Below are positions 36,561-51,309 of a DNA stretch of 64,000 bases, piece by piece (within the stretch, counting starts at the first letter, position 1; the number at the start of each line of letters is the position of its first letter). A program made the translations under genes and the position numbers. Source of the DNA: Centroberyx gerrardi (Eukaryota > Chordata > Actinopteri > Beryciformes > Berycidae); contig NC_136001.1 in the NCBI RefSeq assembly GCF_048128805.1, positions 7,302,501 through 7,366,500 of the forward strand. Direction: 5' to 3'. The notes below the pieces were generated by a model. That model saw nothing but the letters and a program-made list of their open reading frames with translations. It searched no databases and was not told where the DNA came from.

Positions 36561-37285
36561 TAAAATGCAGATTTCAGACCTGGGGCCTCTAGTAAAATGT
36601 TTTTACTTAAACTTTATCTCTAAGTATGAAACAACACAAGCATAAAATAGCAGGAGCATCAAACTCAAAAACAGGACATTATGTAGGCCTCTTCAGAGTT
36701 GTCTTTGGATTCGTCTTAATGCACATTCTACAGAAAATATACGTTTTCAGGTACTTACTGAAAGTTTTGTCGCGTAGACCATAAATAACTGGACTGATGA
36801 GCCGGGGCAGGATCTGAATAAGGATATAGATAGTGAAGCGAATGGCCAGTACCCCTGTTGGGAACAAGTACGTCACACCTTTGATTACAAGATGGCACAC
36901 GTAGGTGAGCATACACAACAACAGCTGAAAGCCATGGAGAAGGACAGTGTTCCTGGCTTTCTTAGCATCTGCAGCAGCTGCCTTTGCAGCGAAGAGGATC
37001 TTGAAGTAAGTGTAGAACAGAATGAGCCAAATTAGGACCAGAAACACTATGTAGGAGACATCTCTCTTCTCAGTGAGATAGGGGTTCCTGAAAATGGTTT
37101 CCCTAAGGCAGAAAACTCTGGAACGGAAGAACTCCAGGGGTTCTGTGACCAGGGTGACAAAGAGGTCTGGTAGGATAGAAAGTGTGCTCAGAACCCATAT
37201 CAGACAAATCACAGCATATGTTTTCTGGACTGTCCAGATCTGAGTGTGGTGGAGAGGGAAGCATATGGCAATGTAACACTCTACT

Positions 37286-37583
37286 CAAGGGCGGATATTT
37301 CATTTCACTGTTGGGGGGGACAATAAACAGAAAAATTTCTCAAGAGCAATTCCTGAAGGGGACACCAAAGGTGCCGCCAAAAGTACTGTTGTATTAAATG
37401 TATATAGAGGTCCATTATGAAACATTTCCATAAGCACTTCATTCCTTTCTTATGAAGATTTTATCAAATTGCCTTTGATATTACAGGGGTCTTTCTACTT
37501 GGCGTTTCGGTGCACTGAAAAATGATCGGATGTCTGTTTTTCTTTTCTCTGCCATTTTAACTGACCTGGCTGGCTGACAAATA

Positions 37584-37622
<39 letters not shown>

Positions 37623-38670
37623 CATGCAGGTTATTTACAGTAGTAGGTGAGATGCAACACCCATTAACTGAACTAAAGCTAATATATGCCTAATTAGATT
37701 TTGTTTTCCCGAAAAAGCAGATCTCTAATGTTTTGCTGTCAGTGTGTAAAAGTCCAGAACGCTATGAAGCCTGCCAGAAACTTACTTATATTTAACATAA
37801 TGTTTGTTGTAATTATGTCTTTTTTATTAATTAAGTCTTCATTTATTTCCAAAATTATGAACAAAATAACATAGTGCCAGCCATTTTACATGCAGTAAGA
37901 AAAAAATAATATACTTAGAACCTAATTACATAGGGTAAGTTAATCTTAAATATTATATTATAGAAATATTACTGTTACCATCTACAAAAGATAAAGTATT
38001 TTGGTATGAAATCCCGCATTTTAATTTAACCAACTATCCTGTATCATAAATACATGTCTGGCATTTGTAACAAACCAAACCGCTCGAAAATCGGTCGAAA
38101 ATTCAGCGAGTTATGAGGATTTTAATTGTGGACAGACCTCCTGCCTCCATACACACACATGCATTAGGAGACGCGGCTCCGTACCAACACGCTGACGCAC
38201 AAGATTCAACCGCGAGGTAACGGAACAAAATGTAGTCTGATTACAATTGTGAATGTGTTTTATTCTATTGAGTGGTAGAAGTAAAGAAAAATGTCTGACA
38301 CATCCTTTGTTTTAAGTTAACCTTTGCAAAGTAGCTTCTTACTGGAGGTCTGCCACCACTGACACACTTCCAGAGATCCTCCACAGACACTCGTACCGAG
38401 GGCTAATGTGTGTGTGTGGGGGTTCGGGGAGGCAGGTAGGCAGTGGACCAAACCACTGTGAGGCGTATGAGAGAGGGACTCAATCTTTCGAAACTTAAAA
38501 ACGCATTGTTTTGCGTCTATAATTAGCACAAGTGCTTTCAATGCATATTATTATATTATTTAAAATTATATAGTTATGTTTACAATGATATATTGAGGGG
38601 GACAACTCTCTGTTAGTCCCAGGAAGGGGGGGTCCGGACCCCCCTGTCCCCCCCGTGATTTCCGCCCCTG
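37286..38670. mobile_element. Non-autonomous hAT element inside OR-5
   Basis: Begins CAAGGGCGGATATTTC and ends GTGATTTCCGCCCCTG, inverted; exact 8-bp duplication ACTCTACT at 37278-37285 and 38671-38678. Length is 1385 bp, no transposase, with an (AC)n tract at about 37586-37620. A close relative lies at 53134-55380. This copy lacks the TA element found in the relative and shows its empty site (GTATTAAATG near 37390). Confidence 0.93.
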
Positions 38671-39004
38671 ACTCTACTGCCATAACAGCTAGTGTCAGGG
38701 GGGTGTTTAGATTGGCAAATATAGCAAACATTAGCAAGAATATACAGAGAGAGACATTGAGGGTGAACAAGATGTAGCTCAGGACTTGAATTAGGCCAGA
38801 CAGGGTCAGCAGGATCATATCATTGATCACCAGATGGATGAACAAGATGTAGCGAGGGTTCATTTTGAAGATCTGTAGGGAAGGACAGGATAGGTTGGGA
38901 AGTGAGAGGAATAGGATGGAATAAATAGAGTAGAAGAGAACAGCATAGAATGGAAAAGCATTGAAAAGAAAAAAATATTATAACAGAGTTAGAGATTCAA
39001 CTTA

Positions 39005-40254
39005 CAGTTTTTTACGATTGCTAGCAACCTTTTATTAGTTCTGTAGTCACATTTTCATAACTCTTAACACAGTTAGCACAACATCGATCTGTTGCGGGCC
39101 ATACCATTAACACATTTCTTGTTCCTTTGACACAAAATGCATTCAGTGAACACATTTTAAAAACTCTGGAATTTCTTTTACACACAAGCTCAACCAAGAC
39201 CAAAACTATGGATTTTTACTGCCAAATTTACAAATGCTTTCACACTGTATGTCAGAACAGATAACCTCATGTTCTAAACCTAACTTATAGGCTACAGTTG
39301 AAGTGAACAGCAGTTCACATTGTATATTGAAACACAAATATATGTCCTATATTTTTTTATTGCTATTACGTAAGAAACAGCTGATTGAAGTTATGCAAAT
39401 AGACCAATCACAGCTGAACACTGCCAGGGGTGGATAAGGCACGCCAAAAGATACTTCCCATGGTGCATAGCCAGAGAAAATATAAGTAGTGATGTGGACG
39501 AGAACATGTGGCCAAATGCAGAAGACCGGGTAGATTAGAAAAGGACTGTGTATTTTTTTTTTTTCTTCTGTGCCTTTCTCTTTTTGTATATTTTATTTTT
39601 ACACAACTGTAACCAGCAGCTATATTGCAGATTTTTGTTGATCTCTTGCAGTAATTTCCTATTGCAAATATTGTAAAGCCTTTACTACAGCAATTCTGTC
39701 ACTTATTCCTTTTTCATATACTGTACATTCTATAAAGTAAAGATGAGTCATTCACTTTTGATATAGAATGTTTGCAAAAAAGAAGATAAAAATGCGTACA
39801 TTTACTACACTCAACAAAAGAAAAATGTAGAGTGACTTCAAAAGAAACTGCAGTGCGAAAAACAATTGACTATCAATATACTGTCTATTGTATAAGGGTA
39901 GAACTGACACATGTAAAGTGATGCATTGTCTGTAATATCATCTACTGTTAGTATTTTGTATGTCATTGTGCTGTGATTGACTAAATGTTCCTGTTGGAAG
40001 AAAACATGTGCTAGTGTTTTGAAAGAATTATTTGATTTTGAGACATGTTTGCAGTGTTTTGGTAGAGTTAGTGTATTTTGACAAAGTATTCTTGCATTTT
40101 GAAAATTAGTGTTGGTGTTTAGTTTACAATATGTGATTTTGAGCATAAAATTAACTGTTTTGCCAACTGTGTGTTGTAGGTGAGTTGGTGTGTGAAGAGT
40201 TTAGAAAAAGTATTATAAGTATTGAAAAACGCTTGCTAGCGATCGTAAAAAACT
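39005..40254. mobile_element. TA-flanked element, copy C (in OR-5 intron)
   Basis: Same ends as copy A, 1250 bp, TA at 39003-39004 and 40255-40256. It differs from copies A and B by a replaced stretch near 39410-39530 and small indels. Orientation as copy A. Confidence 0.85.
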
Positions 40255-40767
40255 GTAAAAGCAGGGTTCCTACACAGGTCTGGAAATGTATGGAAAAATA
40301 ATTAGGTAATTTCCATTGAGAACTTTTTTTACACATAACATTTGGAAAAGTATGGAAAAATATGCCTTTTTGGACCCCCCCAGTCATTTCACATATGACA
40401 TTTGTTGGGAAGAAAAATCTCCAACTATTGAGTGATGGCATAGTTAATAGGCACTAGGAAATATGACTATCCACATAAATCATATTGAACACTGATCAAA
40501 ACCTTCAAATAAATCAAGAAATGACATTATGGGAAAAGTATGGAATTTTGAAATTGAAACAGCGTGAGAACCCGGTAAAATATCTTGGAAAGAAGATGGA
40601 ATATAAAAAAAGACTGGACAGATTTTATTCTACAGGTCAATCTGCTGTTTTTATGTTGCTTGCTACTAAGGGGATGAAGTGAAGTTTGTTACACTAAAAT
40701 ATGTCATACATTTCTATCCCTTCTTTCCCTATATCTATCAGGGAGGATTTCTAGACAGATTTCACAC
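40255..40767. other. Rest of the OR-5 intron
   Basis: Contains a possible further MITE starting CAGGGTTCCTACA at about 40262 and ending near GAGAACCCGG (about 40575), without a clear target duplication. Otherwise plain intron. Confidence 0.4.
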
Positions 40768-41870
40768 CTGATGTTTGTTGAATGTATGGACCAGGGTACC
40801 ATTGACATAGTTGATGGAGATGCAGAGAGCCACAGTAATCACATTCTTGATTACAGCTGTGCTTATGGTGTCCCGATACACAGCTGTTGTGGAATTACTG
40901 CCAACATTCGAAAGGTTCATGTGTCAGATGTCAGCGTCGTCCAAACCTGTTCCATAAGAGACATCTGTGGGTTACAGGGGCATCAGTTTACCAAACCCTA
41001 AGGCCAAAGTCCCTGCATCTGATATATTTTGCCCCCATAACTTCCAAATGACTAATGACTGACAAGAAATAGTTATTTGGCCAATGTGATTAATTATGTG
41101 ACGTACAGGATGTCACTAAATTATCTTGCTCAGATGCATGATCTTTGCTCTCCATTATAGTGATAAAAACTACAAGATCAAATTTGGACTCTGTTAGGCC
41201 ATGTCCAATTGACACCCTTGCACTTTGAATACATTTCAACTTTACTGTTTAACATTTACCAAGAACATGTTGAGTTGTATACTACTCAATGCTAACTTTC
41301 AATTTAGGAAAAATAAAAAAAAAACCACAATAAATTAATATTAATAATAATAAATCATATTAATCCTGTGATGATGTATGATTTCTGTGATCACACATTG
41401 TTCCTAATACAGGACCAAGTAGTTTAAATATGATATTATTATTATTTTACTTACTTACTACTTACTTACTTTTTTCTGTATCCTCTAGGAACAGATATGC
41501 ATTTGTATAGATATTTTAACATACGTAGGTGATGCGTTCATCAGTGAATAAGTTGTTAATCTGTTTAGCCAAACATCCAAATAGTATTCTGAGCACACAT
41601 ATCATTTGCATTTTCATAAGTTAACAAGGCTGAAATGACTCTCTACATTTTGCCCAAGATTCAAAACTTGTAAACGATAAATCAAGCACTATTTTAACTT
41701 AGAATATTATTTGATTATTTCAGTTTAGAACATCAGTGGCTTCTAGTCTACTTCACTGTAAAGAATGAGCCACTCATAAAAGCTATGCAAGAAGCAATTA
41801 ATGTCATTTTTTCCTTTCAGTAAAGCACACACCACTATCATAAAACTGATGCCTTATACATGCCGGACAG

Positions 41871-41893
41871 TAGTAGTAGTAGTAGTAGTAGTA

Positions 41894-41940
<47 letters not shown>
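41871..41940. repeat. (TAG)n-(TAA)n microsatellite
   Basis: A TAG run passing into a long TAA run. It lies in the 5' intron of OR-5 between exon 1 and the promoter. Confidence 0.93.
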
Positions 41941-42060
41941 TAATCACAGCTGCGGTAAATGTGTATATATGTATTTCACATAGGCCATTCTTTTTTTGTT
42001 ACATCAATACCAAATGTAGCCAAATGCAGTAATAACAATACAGAGACAATAGGTACCTAC

Positions 42061-42166
42061 CTAAGGTAATGCATTCAAATAAGACAACCAACCAGACGTA
42101 ATATAAGTCAGATATCTTTGAGATTAGTTTTTATATAGTAGGTTGATACAAAAGTCATGGGATTAA
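42061..42166 (-). promoter_or_regulatory. OR-5 promoter and first non-coding exon
   Basis: Minus strand: ATTAATCCCATGAC (42167-42154; CCCATG instead of CCCAGG), TCAACCTAC block, TATA box CTATATAAAAAC (42138-42127), leader, donor TTAG|GTAGGTAC with exon end at 42061. The distance to the coding exon leaves an intron of about 1.1 kb. Confidence 0.62.
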
Positions 42167-42190
42167 TAATAGGGTGTTGTGTAGGTGTGT

Positions 42191-44683
<2,493 letters not shown>

Positions 44684-46321
44684 TCAAGTGTGCCCTTTCA
44701 GTGCAATCTGGGGATTGGTGCGTGCGCTCACTGTACACAGCAGGTACCTTTTCAAGTACCTCCTGAACGTCTGGTCTCGCAGCCCGTACACAATGGGACT
44801 GAGAAACCTGGGGAGGATCTGGATGATGATATAGCAAACAAAGAGTGAGTTGAAATAATTTTTAGGGAACCAGTAGAACAGAGCTCTTTTTAACACAGGG
44901 CCTATGTAGGTGAGCATACACAACAGTAGCTGAAAGCCATGAAGCAGAATAGTATTCCTGGCCTTCCTAGCATCTCCTTTTGCTGCTTTAGCAGCAAATA
45001 GGATCCTTAAGTATATGTAGAGGAGAGTGAGCCAAACTATAACTAGCAACACTATGTAAGAGGTATTGGTCTTCTCGTGGAAATAGGGTCTCTGGAACAG
45101 AATGTCTTTGATGCAGAGGATTCTGGAATAGAAGAATTCTAGAGGTTCTGTGGCCAGGAGTATAAACAGATCTGGTAAGGTGGAGCTCAAACTTACAAAC
45201 CAGATCAAACCGATCAGAATGTATGTTCTCTTGACTGTACATAACTGTGCGTGGCGGAGTGGCAAACAAATAGCAATGTAGCACTCTGCTGCCATGCCGG
45301 CTAAATACAGTGGTGTATTTTGGGTAGTGATCATAGCAGGTATGATTAGGAGGCAACAGATGGAGACATTGATTGTGTAGAACACATAGCTGGAGATAAA
45401 CAGGGTAACAGAGACTGTCAGCTGGATCATATCGTTGACCACCAGGTGGATGAAAAGGACATAGCGAGGATTCACATTGAATATCTGTAGGGAATAGAGC
45501 AGAATTAGATTCACTACATTCACAACAAATCTTACAGTAGGAATGCACATCTGAAACTGGTTTGCCTCTTATGCCAAAGGGAAGCTTATGGTCATGAGAT
45601 CTAAACAGTGAACTGAAATTATTACTCTTATTTTCAGGGCAATGATACCCGGCCAAATTTTCAGAGGATGAGCGTACTCAAAAAATGGGACAAGATAAAT
45701 GGGAATAATATAGTGAAAAGTTTTAGGGCTGTATTACAGAAAACACATTGAAGGTGGTAGTTGTTGTTAAAGTCGGAAATCTACATTACCCCATGGGCCT
45801 ATAAAACGCAGTTTGGTGGTCAAGAGGAGTACCTCAATCAAAACAAGACAAAGTCGAGATTAAGGATCAATGATTTCGCCTGTGTCTGTGTGTTTGTCTG
45901 TCCGTCTGTTTTTTTTTGTTGTTTTTTTTACTTTTTTTTTTACATTTTAAAAAGCAGAGTGGGATTACCAGATAGAGGGAGAGGCTGTACACAAGGTTTA
46001 TATTAAGCAGCTGGTAGGGGAAAACAGAGAGGAAGATAGGGGAGGAGAGGAAAAGAAAATAGATGATTTTGTCATAATGTAAACATAGCATGCATTCCTT
46101 TCCCCCCACCATTCCTTCTGTGCCTCTCCTCTGTAGACAAATATACATGATGGAGAAAAGTTTTACACCTGATGTTTCTTGAAGGTGTGAATCAGGGTGC
46201 CATTGAAGTAGTTGATGGTGATAAAGAGGGCCACAACAATCACATTCTTGGTCACAGCCATGTAGAAAGCATCATGATATGTCACAAATGTTGTCACATT
46301 GCTTCCAGATGAGAAATTCAT
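44684..46321 (-). CDS. Odorant receptor 131-2-like, OR-6 (two coding exons, intact)
   Basis: Seven-TM odorant receptor of 317 aa. Exon 1 is 46321-46169 (51 codons): MNFSSGSNVTTFVTYHDAFY with sequons NFS and NVT, TM1, and KKHQ before donor GTGTAA. Exon 2 is 45484-44684 (266 codons plus stop): IFNVNPRYVLFIHLVVNDM, AAECYIAICLPLRHAQLCTV, LPDLFILLATEPLEFF, RKARNTILLHGFQLLLCML and PRFLSPIVYGLRDQTFRRYL. Splicing is GT-AG, phase 0. A leader acceptor (TTGTTACAG) lies at 46348, so the transcript has an upstream non-coding exon. The last 50 codons and 3' flank, including an AATAAA about 75 bases after the stop, are nearly the same as in OR-7, while the central part is clearly different. Confidence 0.93.
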
Positions 46322-46989
46322 CTGGCAGGTGTAAGGGTCTTCCAAAGCTGTAACAAGACTTTAATGAATGTACTTAAATCTCTCTAGAATATAATTTCAG
46401 ACTATATAGCCCCAAACATAGTTGATGCTTGTATCTATAGATCAGTGGTCACTTCAAGCAGCTTAAAAACCATCACTAAATATTCACAAGTTCATAATAT
46501 TTTCTTCATATTGTCAAAAGTCACAAGCAGATAGGGAATTAAATTTAAATATATGAACAATCTTCAAACACTGGAGTTATTTATCATTTGAAAAAATAGT
46601 CTAGACCACTACTGTCCTACAGTCACATTGTCACATTTATGATCAATATTAGAAAGGATTTGCACATTTTCAGTGGTTGTTTTGTAAATATAAAGAACAA
46701 TGAATGGGTAAAACATACATCAGCTCTCATTTTTGCAAAAGCAATTGTTGCATTAAGATCTTCATTTAGCTTTAAATGCACATCAATAAAGTAAGAAATA
46801 CCCACAGGCTATACTTACATCAGTTAAAATAGCACAGTAACTGATATTTGCAGGCAGTTGACGGTTATGCTTTTCCTTCACCCCTTTTCTCTTTTACTTC
46901 ATTTCCTATCTTCTTTATATGTATTTTCTTTTAAATTCATCTCTAAGGGAGTACAACTACACACAGGTTACACTAAATGTACTCAGATC

Positions 46990-47050
46990 TGGAGAGAAAC
47001 CTGACATGATATGAGTCTGTAATCAATGAGATGAGTTTATATATGGTAGG
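46990..47050 (-). promoter_or_regulatory. OR-6 promoter (partial module)
   Basis: Minus strand: GCAACCTACC block and TATA box CCATATATAAACTC (47046-47033). The TAATCCCAGG element seen upstream of the other copies is not visible; the place is taken by TG-rich sequence. A TGATTACAG follows the TATA. The leader donor is ambiguous (GTACAT or GTAACC near 46975). Confidence 0.5.
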
Positions 47051-47514
47051 TTGCATTGTATGTGTGCGTGCACATGTGCATCTGTGTACATGTATGTGTG
47101 TGTGCGTGAGTGTGCGCACATGTGTGTCTGTTAGGTCCCTCTCCAAGTGTGGCGGAGCCAGTTATCTGACACAGTATTACCTTAAACATATTAATTTTGT
47201 ATTAGCTAAATTATAGGCAAGTTGTAGGAACCATGTTATTATTGTTACCAGTATGCTTGGTGACATGAGCTATGCAGCGCACAGTTTGGCCTCAGGTACC
47301 ACAGCAATCCTCTTATTGTCCACTAGCCACATTGTCTGGTAAATTAAAAAGTTTGAGTCATTTTCATTTTTAGAATGGGGAACAGCATCCTGATGACAGT
47401 TACTGACGGCTACCTTATGAGTTACTTGCCCAAGTGATAGGTAGAGTAGCAGTGTTTCCCATACATAGACTTATTTGTGGTGCACCGCCACAATTTTGGC
47501 ATGGGCCACCACAA

Positions 47515-47880
47515 AATCAGAAGTCAAGTCAAGTCAAGTCAAGTCAAGTCAAGTTTATTTATATAGCCCTTTATCACAAGCATGTCTCAGAGGACTTTAC
47601 AGAGAATGTGTCTAGCTAGATCTAACTAAACACAATCAGTGGTGAACAAAATTATGTAGGACAAACAAAGCGAAAAACACAAGGTAGGCAGGAGCACATT
47701 TAGCAAGACAAACAATCTACCTATTCTACATAGCCAAACCTACCTGGCACCCCAGCCTTAGACCCTAAATGCACACAAGGAAAAACTCCCAGGAAAACCT
47801 TAGTAGGAAAACTTGGAAGAAACCTTGGGGGGGCTGAGGCAAATAGGGATCCCCCCTCACAAAATCAGAAGTTGTTTAAT
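47515..47880. mobile_element. Fish interspersed repeat, probably a LINE 3' end
   Basis: Starts with a (TCAAG)n run, then TTTATTTATATAGCCCTTTA, and contains AAAAACTCCCAGGAAAACCT. This layout is known to me from 3' ends of fish LINEs. No coding part is attached. The same TCAAG-type run recurs at 3700-3725 and 48815-48840. Confidence 0.55.
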
Positions 47881-48658
47881 ATATAGAAACTGATCTAAAG
47901 CGATCTCTAACGCTGCACATCATGTTATGTTCTCACCAGAGACTAATCTCGCTAAAGTGGCTCAACTTCCTCATGCTAGAGGAAACAAAACATGACAAAA
48001 AGTCAGCTCTCAAAATATCATCCGTTAATATTTATTATGCAATGGCCTGGATGAATACTTGATTCTGATTGGCTGGATGGGTGTTCATTAATTTCAGATA
48101 ACCACATGGCTCTGACATAGTAGTAGTAGTAGTCCTTATCACTGGTCTATATCAATGCACCACGTTGAGACTTGCTTACAAATTGAATTATATTTTTGCG
48201 TACAAGGGGTACTAGTTATGAGATGGGCATCACTTGTATGGCATCAACAATAGCTTTAGCAAAACCAGGAATACTATTATTTTAGCTTTAACTTTCTTCA
48301 CCATCTAATCACCTAAACTCTGCTGACTCTGCAACTTGTCCTGCTGCCTCCATTTGGCTCTGTTAGAACAGAGTAGTGCATTTATTTAGAAGTTACAAGA
48401 CTGATGACTTTCTTTTTAAATGACTACATTCAGATTAATTCAAAGGTAATATATGATACACCACTGCAACATACACGTTACAGTCAATCAGATGGATCAT
48501 GTAAAAATGACAATGACATGTCTGTCTGATTACAAGTTAAATTCACTTGAACACACTGTTTTATCACTCATATTGGGTTGAAAACAAGACAGAATGTCTA
48601 GTTAGTTTCTTCTTTCCCAACATTTTCACAACACAACCTGTCAACCCTGCTGCTCAGA
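47881..48658. other. Non-coding, nothing recognised
   Basis: A (TAG)n stub at 48118-48132; otherwise plain AT-rich DNA without a gene. Confidence 0.5.
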
Positions 48659-49565
48659 TTAAAGGAATAGTTCACCCAAAAATGGAAATTCAGTCATTAT
48701 CTACTCACCCCCATGCCAACTGAAACTCGGGTGAAGTTTGTAGTCCATACAACAGTCCCTGAGCTCCACAGCGGAACGGCGTAGAAGCCTTCTCCAAAAC
48801 AACTGAAGTTGCTGGGGACCTGACTTGACTTGACTTGACGGTTAAAAAAATAACGATAAATGGCTCCATGCAGTCTGTCCAGCATAATCCAAGTCTCTGG
48901 AAGCCAACCGATCCCAAAGTGACTTGAAAAGACCGACATTTACACCATTATTTAGCTGAAATCGCCACTCTAGCTGTTGAAAAGTTTGTGCGCACCCGAG
49001 ATACGAGAATGAGGAGAACTACATGTGTAACTCTTCCTCCAAACATTAATATGGGTGCTCACTTATTGAATTTGACGATTAAATACAAAGTAATTGGTTT
49101 AAAACAGTATTTCTACCTATTTTCAAATCTCACGCTTTTATTTTGAAGGCTAAATGGCCAAACTGGAAGTCTTGTTTCTGCTAATTCGAGCTAGTCTTAC
49201 CTATGGAGGCTGGGGTGCGCGCAAACATGACGTATTTTTAAATAACAGCTAGAGTGGCGATTTCAGCTAAATAATGGTGTAAATGTCGGTCTTTTCAAGT
49301 CACTTTGGGATCGGTTGGCTTCCGGAGACTTGGATTATGCTGGACAAGCTGCATGGAGCCACTTTATGTTTATTTTCCGTTATTGTTTGAACCGTGAAGT
49401 CAGGTCCCCAGCAACTTCAGTTGTTTTGGAGAAGGCTTCTACGCCATTCTGCTGTGGAGCTCAGGGACTGTTGTATGGACTAACAAACTTCACCCAAGGT
49501 TCAGCTGGCATGGGGATGAGTAGATAATGACTGAATTTTAATTTTTGGGTGAACTATTCCTTTAA
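48659..49565. mobile_element. Foldback element with about 310-bp inverted arms
   Basis: Starts TTAAAGGAATAGTTCACCC and ends with the complement. Left arm about 48659-48970, right arm about 49250-49565: CAACTTCAGTTGTTTTGGAG, GTCACTTTGGGATCGGTTGG and others recur inverted. The centre (49050-49160) shares a block with the other foldback at 51430-52340. Short frames on either strand are arm sequence, not genes. Confidence 0.82.
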
Positions 49566-51309
49566 ACTGTCAGTGCTTGTCATTTGATTGTGGGTTTGTT
49601 TAAAGTGGCCCGGTTGGGCTGAGTTCTTCATTTTTAAGCATTGTGATTGGCCAAACACAAAGAAGAAAGGTAAACTGTCACTCAGGTCATGTCAAGAACA
49701 AGACGGGAGCGGCTGTCAGTCTGGAGCCTGGGACAAGATTTGCGCTTTGCACTTTCCCCCGGTCTTGCTAGTCTCGGGCCTGTGAGCCTATGCCTTCTGC
49801 ACCTCCTCGCACATTCTTAAGTCTGCCCTGGGTTGTTCGTCCTCCCACCCCCACCCCGGCTCCGCTACAGCTGAAGTACAATGACTGGCATATTGCCCCT
49901 GTTTACCATTGGATTCCACTGGACACTGCTGTCATTGCCATGATATACTGAAAATAAGTCGGCATCATTATCCCCCCGGTCCACAACAAGTAAATTGTCA
50001 ACTTGTGGGAAACACTGAGTAGACAAACTTACCATCCACTCTCAATATTTACCAGCATCTGGCTCGTGGCTGGTGTAAATTTCCCACCCTGGCTACATCT
50101 ATGGGCCGCATTGTTGTGAAACCTAACTAATGGTTGGTATGAAATTCTACTTGATGTGTGCTACCCTGAGAAGGATCTAGTGTCTTTAGATGTAAATTTG
50201 TCACTATTTATAAAATATTTATAACAATAATGATATAAATTAGGGATGGTGCTTTTGAAGCACTGACACTTGTCTCCTTAGTGCCATCTTGTGGTCAGCA
50301 CCACGTCTTTGAATTTGACAAATGTTTGTGTTACATAAAGCTTCGTATGCGGCTGTCACGTGGTAATGGTAGTCTGAAAGAAGCGTCTGAGCTCTCGCTT
50401 CGCCACATTACACTTTGGAAGATCGAGACAGCATCGCGAGCACTGCTTCAAGCGTAACATACCTAGTAATATAAACATTAAGGTGATATCAGCATAAGTG
50501 GGACGCTTTTTTGTATTTCCAACTTGTGTGACATCTATCAACATACTAGCCCAACATATAATACTACATTTCTGAATTCCTAAAGATGTTGCCTGACCAC
50601 ATGAAAAGAATCCTTTTTGATATCATATTTACAGGAGGCATGACACACCCATTTGTGCACAGTGTGCCAAAAGCAATTTCATTCAGCATTTGTCGAAGTG
50701 GGACTTATTGGCAGAGATTTGTGCCAGCAGAAACTGAATTGCATAAATTTTACTTTTTGATGCTTAAACTGCAAAAATTTAAACTGAATTGCAGATTTTC
50801 AATTTGTATTGTCACATTTGAAACTGAATGCAATGGTTTGAATTTGAATGTGGTCATTGTTGCTTTCAACTTTTTTGTTTGAGGTAAAAATTCAACCCTC
50901 AATATGCTTTCAAATTCAGTTCTTACAATTCAAAATCAAGTCTCTAAAACACATTTGAGGGGGGCGTGGCTAGCTTGAAGTGTGTTAGTTTACTGTTCTC
51001 TCTGCTTTGGTGTACTGTGCTGCAACGGTGGCTAAGTTTACTTGTCTGTGTTGGATTGGACAACCATTGCTGGAGACATGATTAGGACAGTTTTATTACA
51101 TCTTGTATGTAACTATCCAATTTTGTATGTGACCGTTATCCAACTTCTGTAGTTTGACTAGCTAGCTATTCATAGCTAGGCCAAAGCTAAATAGCTAATG
51201 TTTGCTATCTAAGCTTGTAAACTCTTGTTGACATCTTAAAACAGATCTTTAACCTTAGCCTTGTTATAGTTAACACAATAACATTTATTAACTCTTGTGT
51301 ATGAAATCA
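49566..51309. other. Non-coding, repeat-derived
   Basis: The stretch about 50430-50890 (CACTGCTTCAAGCGTAA, CTTTTTGATGCTTAAA, TTTCAACTTTT) is related to about 58850-59030, so both are copies of one unnamed repeat. No credible gene. Confidence 0.5.

Larger units (their letters stand above)
36679..40920 (-). pseudogene. Odorant receptor 131-2-like, OR-5, interrupted by a hAT insertion
   Basis: Exon 1, 40920-40768 (51 codons), has MNLSNVGSNSTTAVYRDT, TM1 and NKHQ with donor GTGTGA. Exon 2 opens at 38872 (IFKMNPRYILFIHLVINDM). It runs to LAVMAVE, then a 1385-bp hAT element (37286-38670) with the duplicated octamer ACTCTACT breaks the codon after GAG. The frame continues unchanged at 37285 with CYIAICFPLHHTQIWTVQKT and proceeds through TM4-TM7 (PRLISPVIYGLRDKTFSKYL) to the stop at 36679. 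Leaving out the element and one octamer gives an 801-nt exon, the same length as in OR-6 and OR-7, with no other lesion seen. The disruption is therefore probably recent. HH replaces RH after TM3. The intron also holds TA-element copy C. As assembled it cannot encode a receptor. Confidence 0.9.

Noticed and set aside
44988-45656. 222-codon frame antiphase to OR-6
   Set aside because: Shadow of the receptor exon; it lacks TM segments and family motifs.
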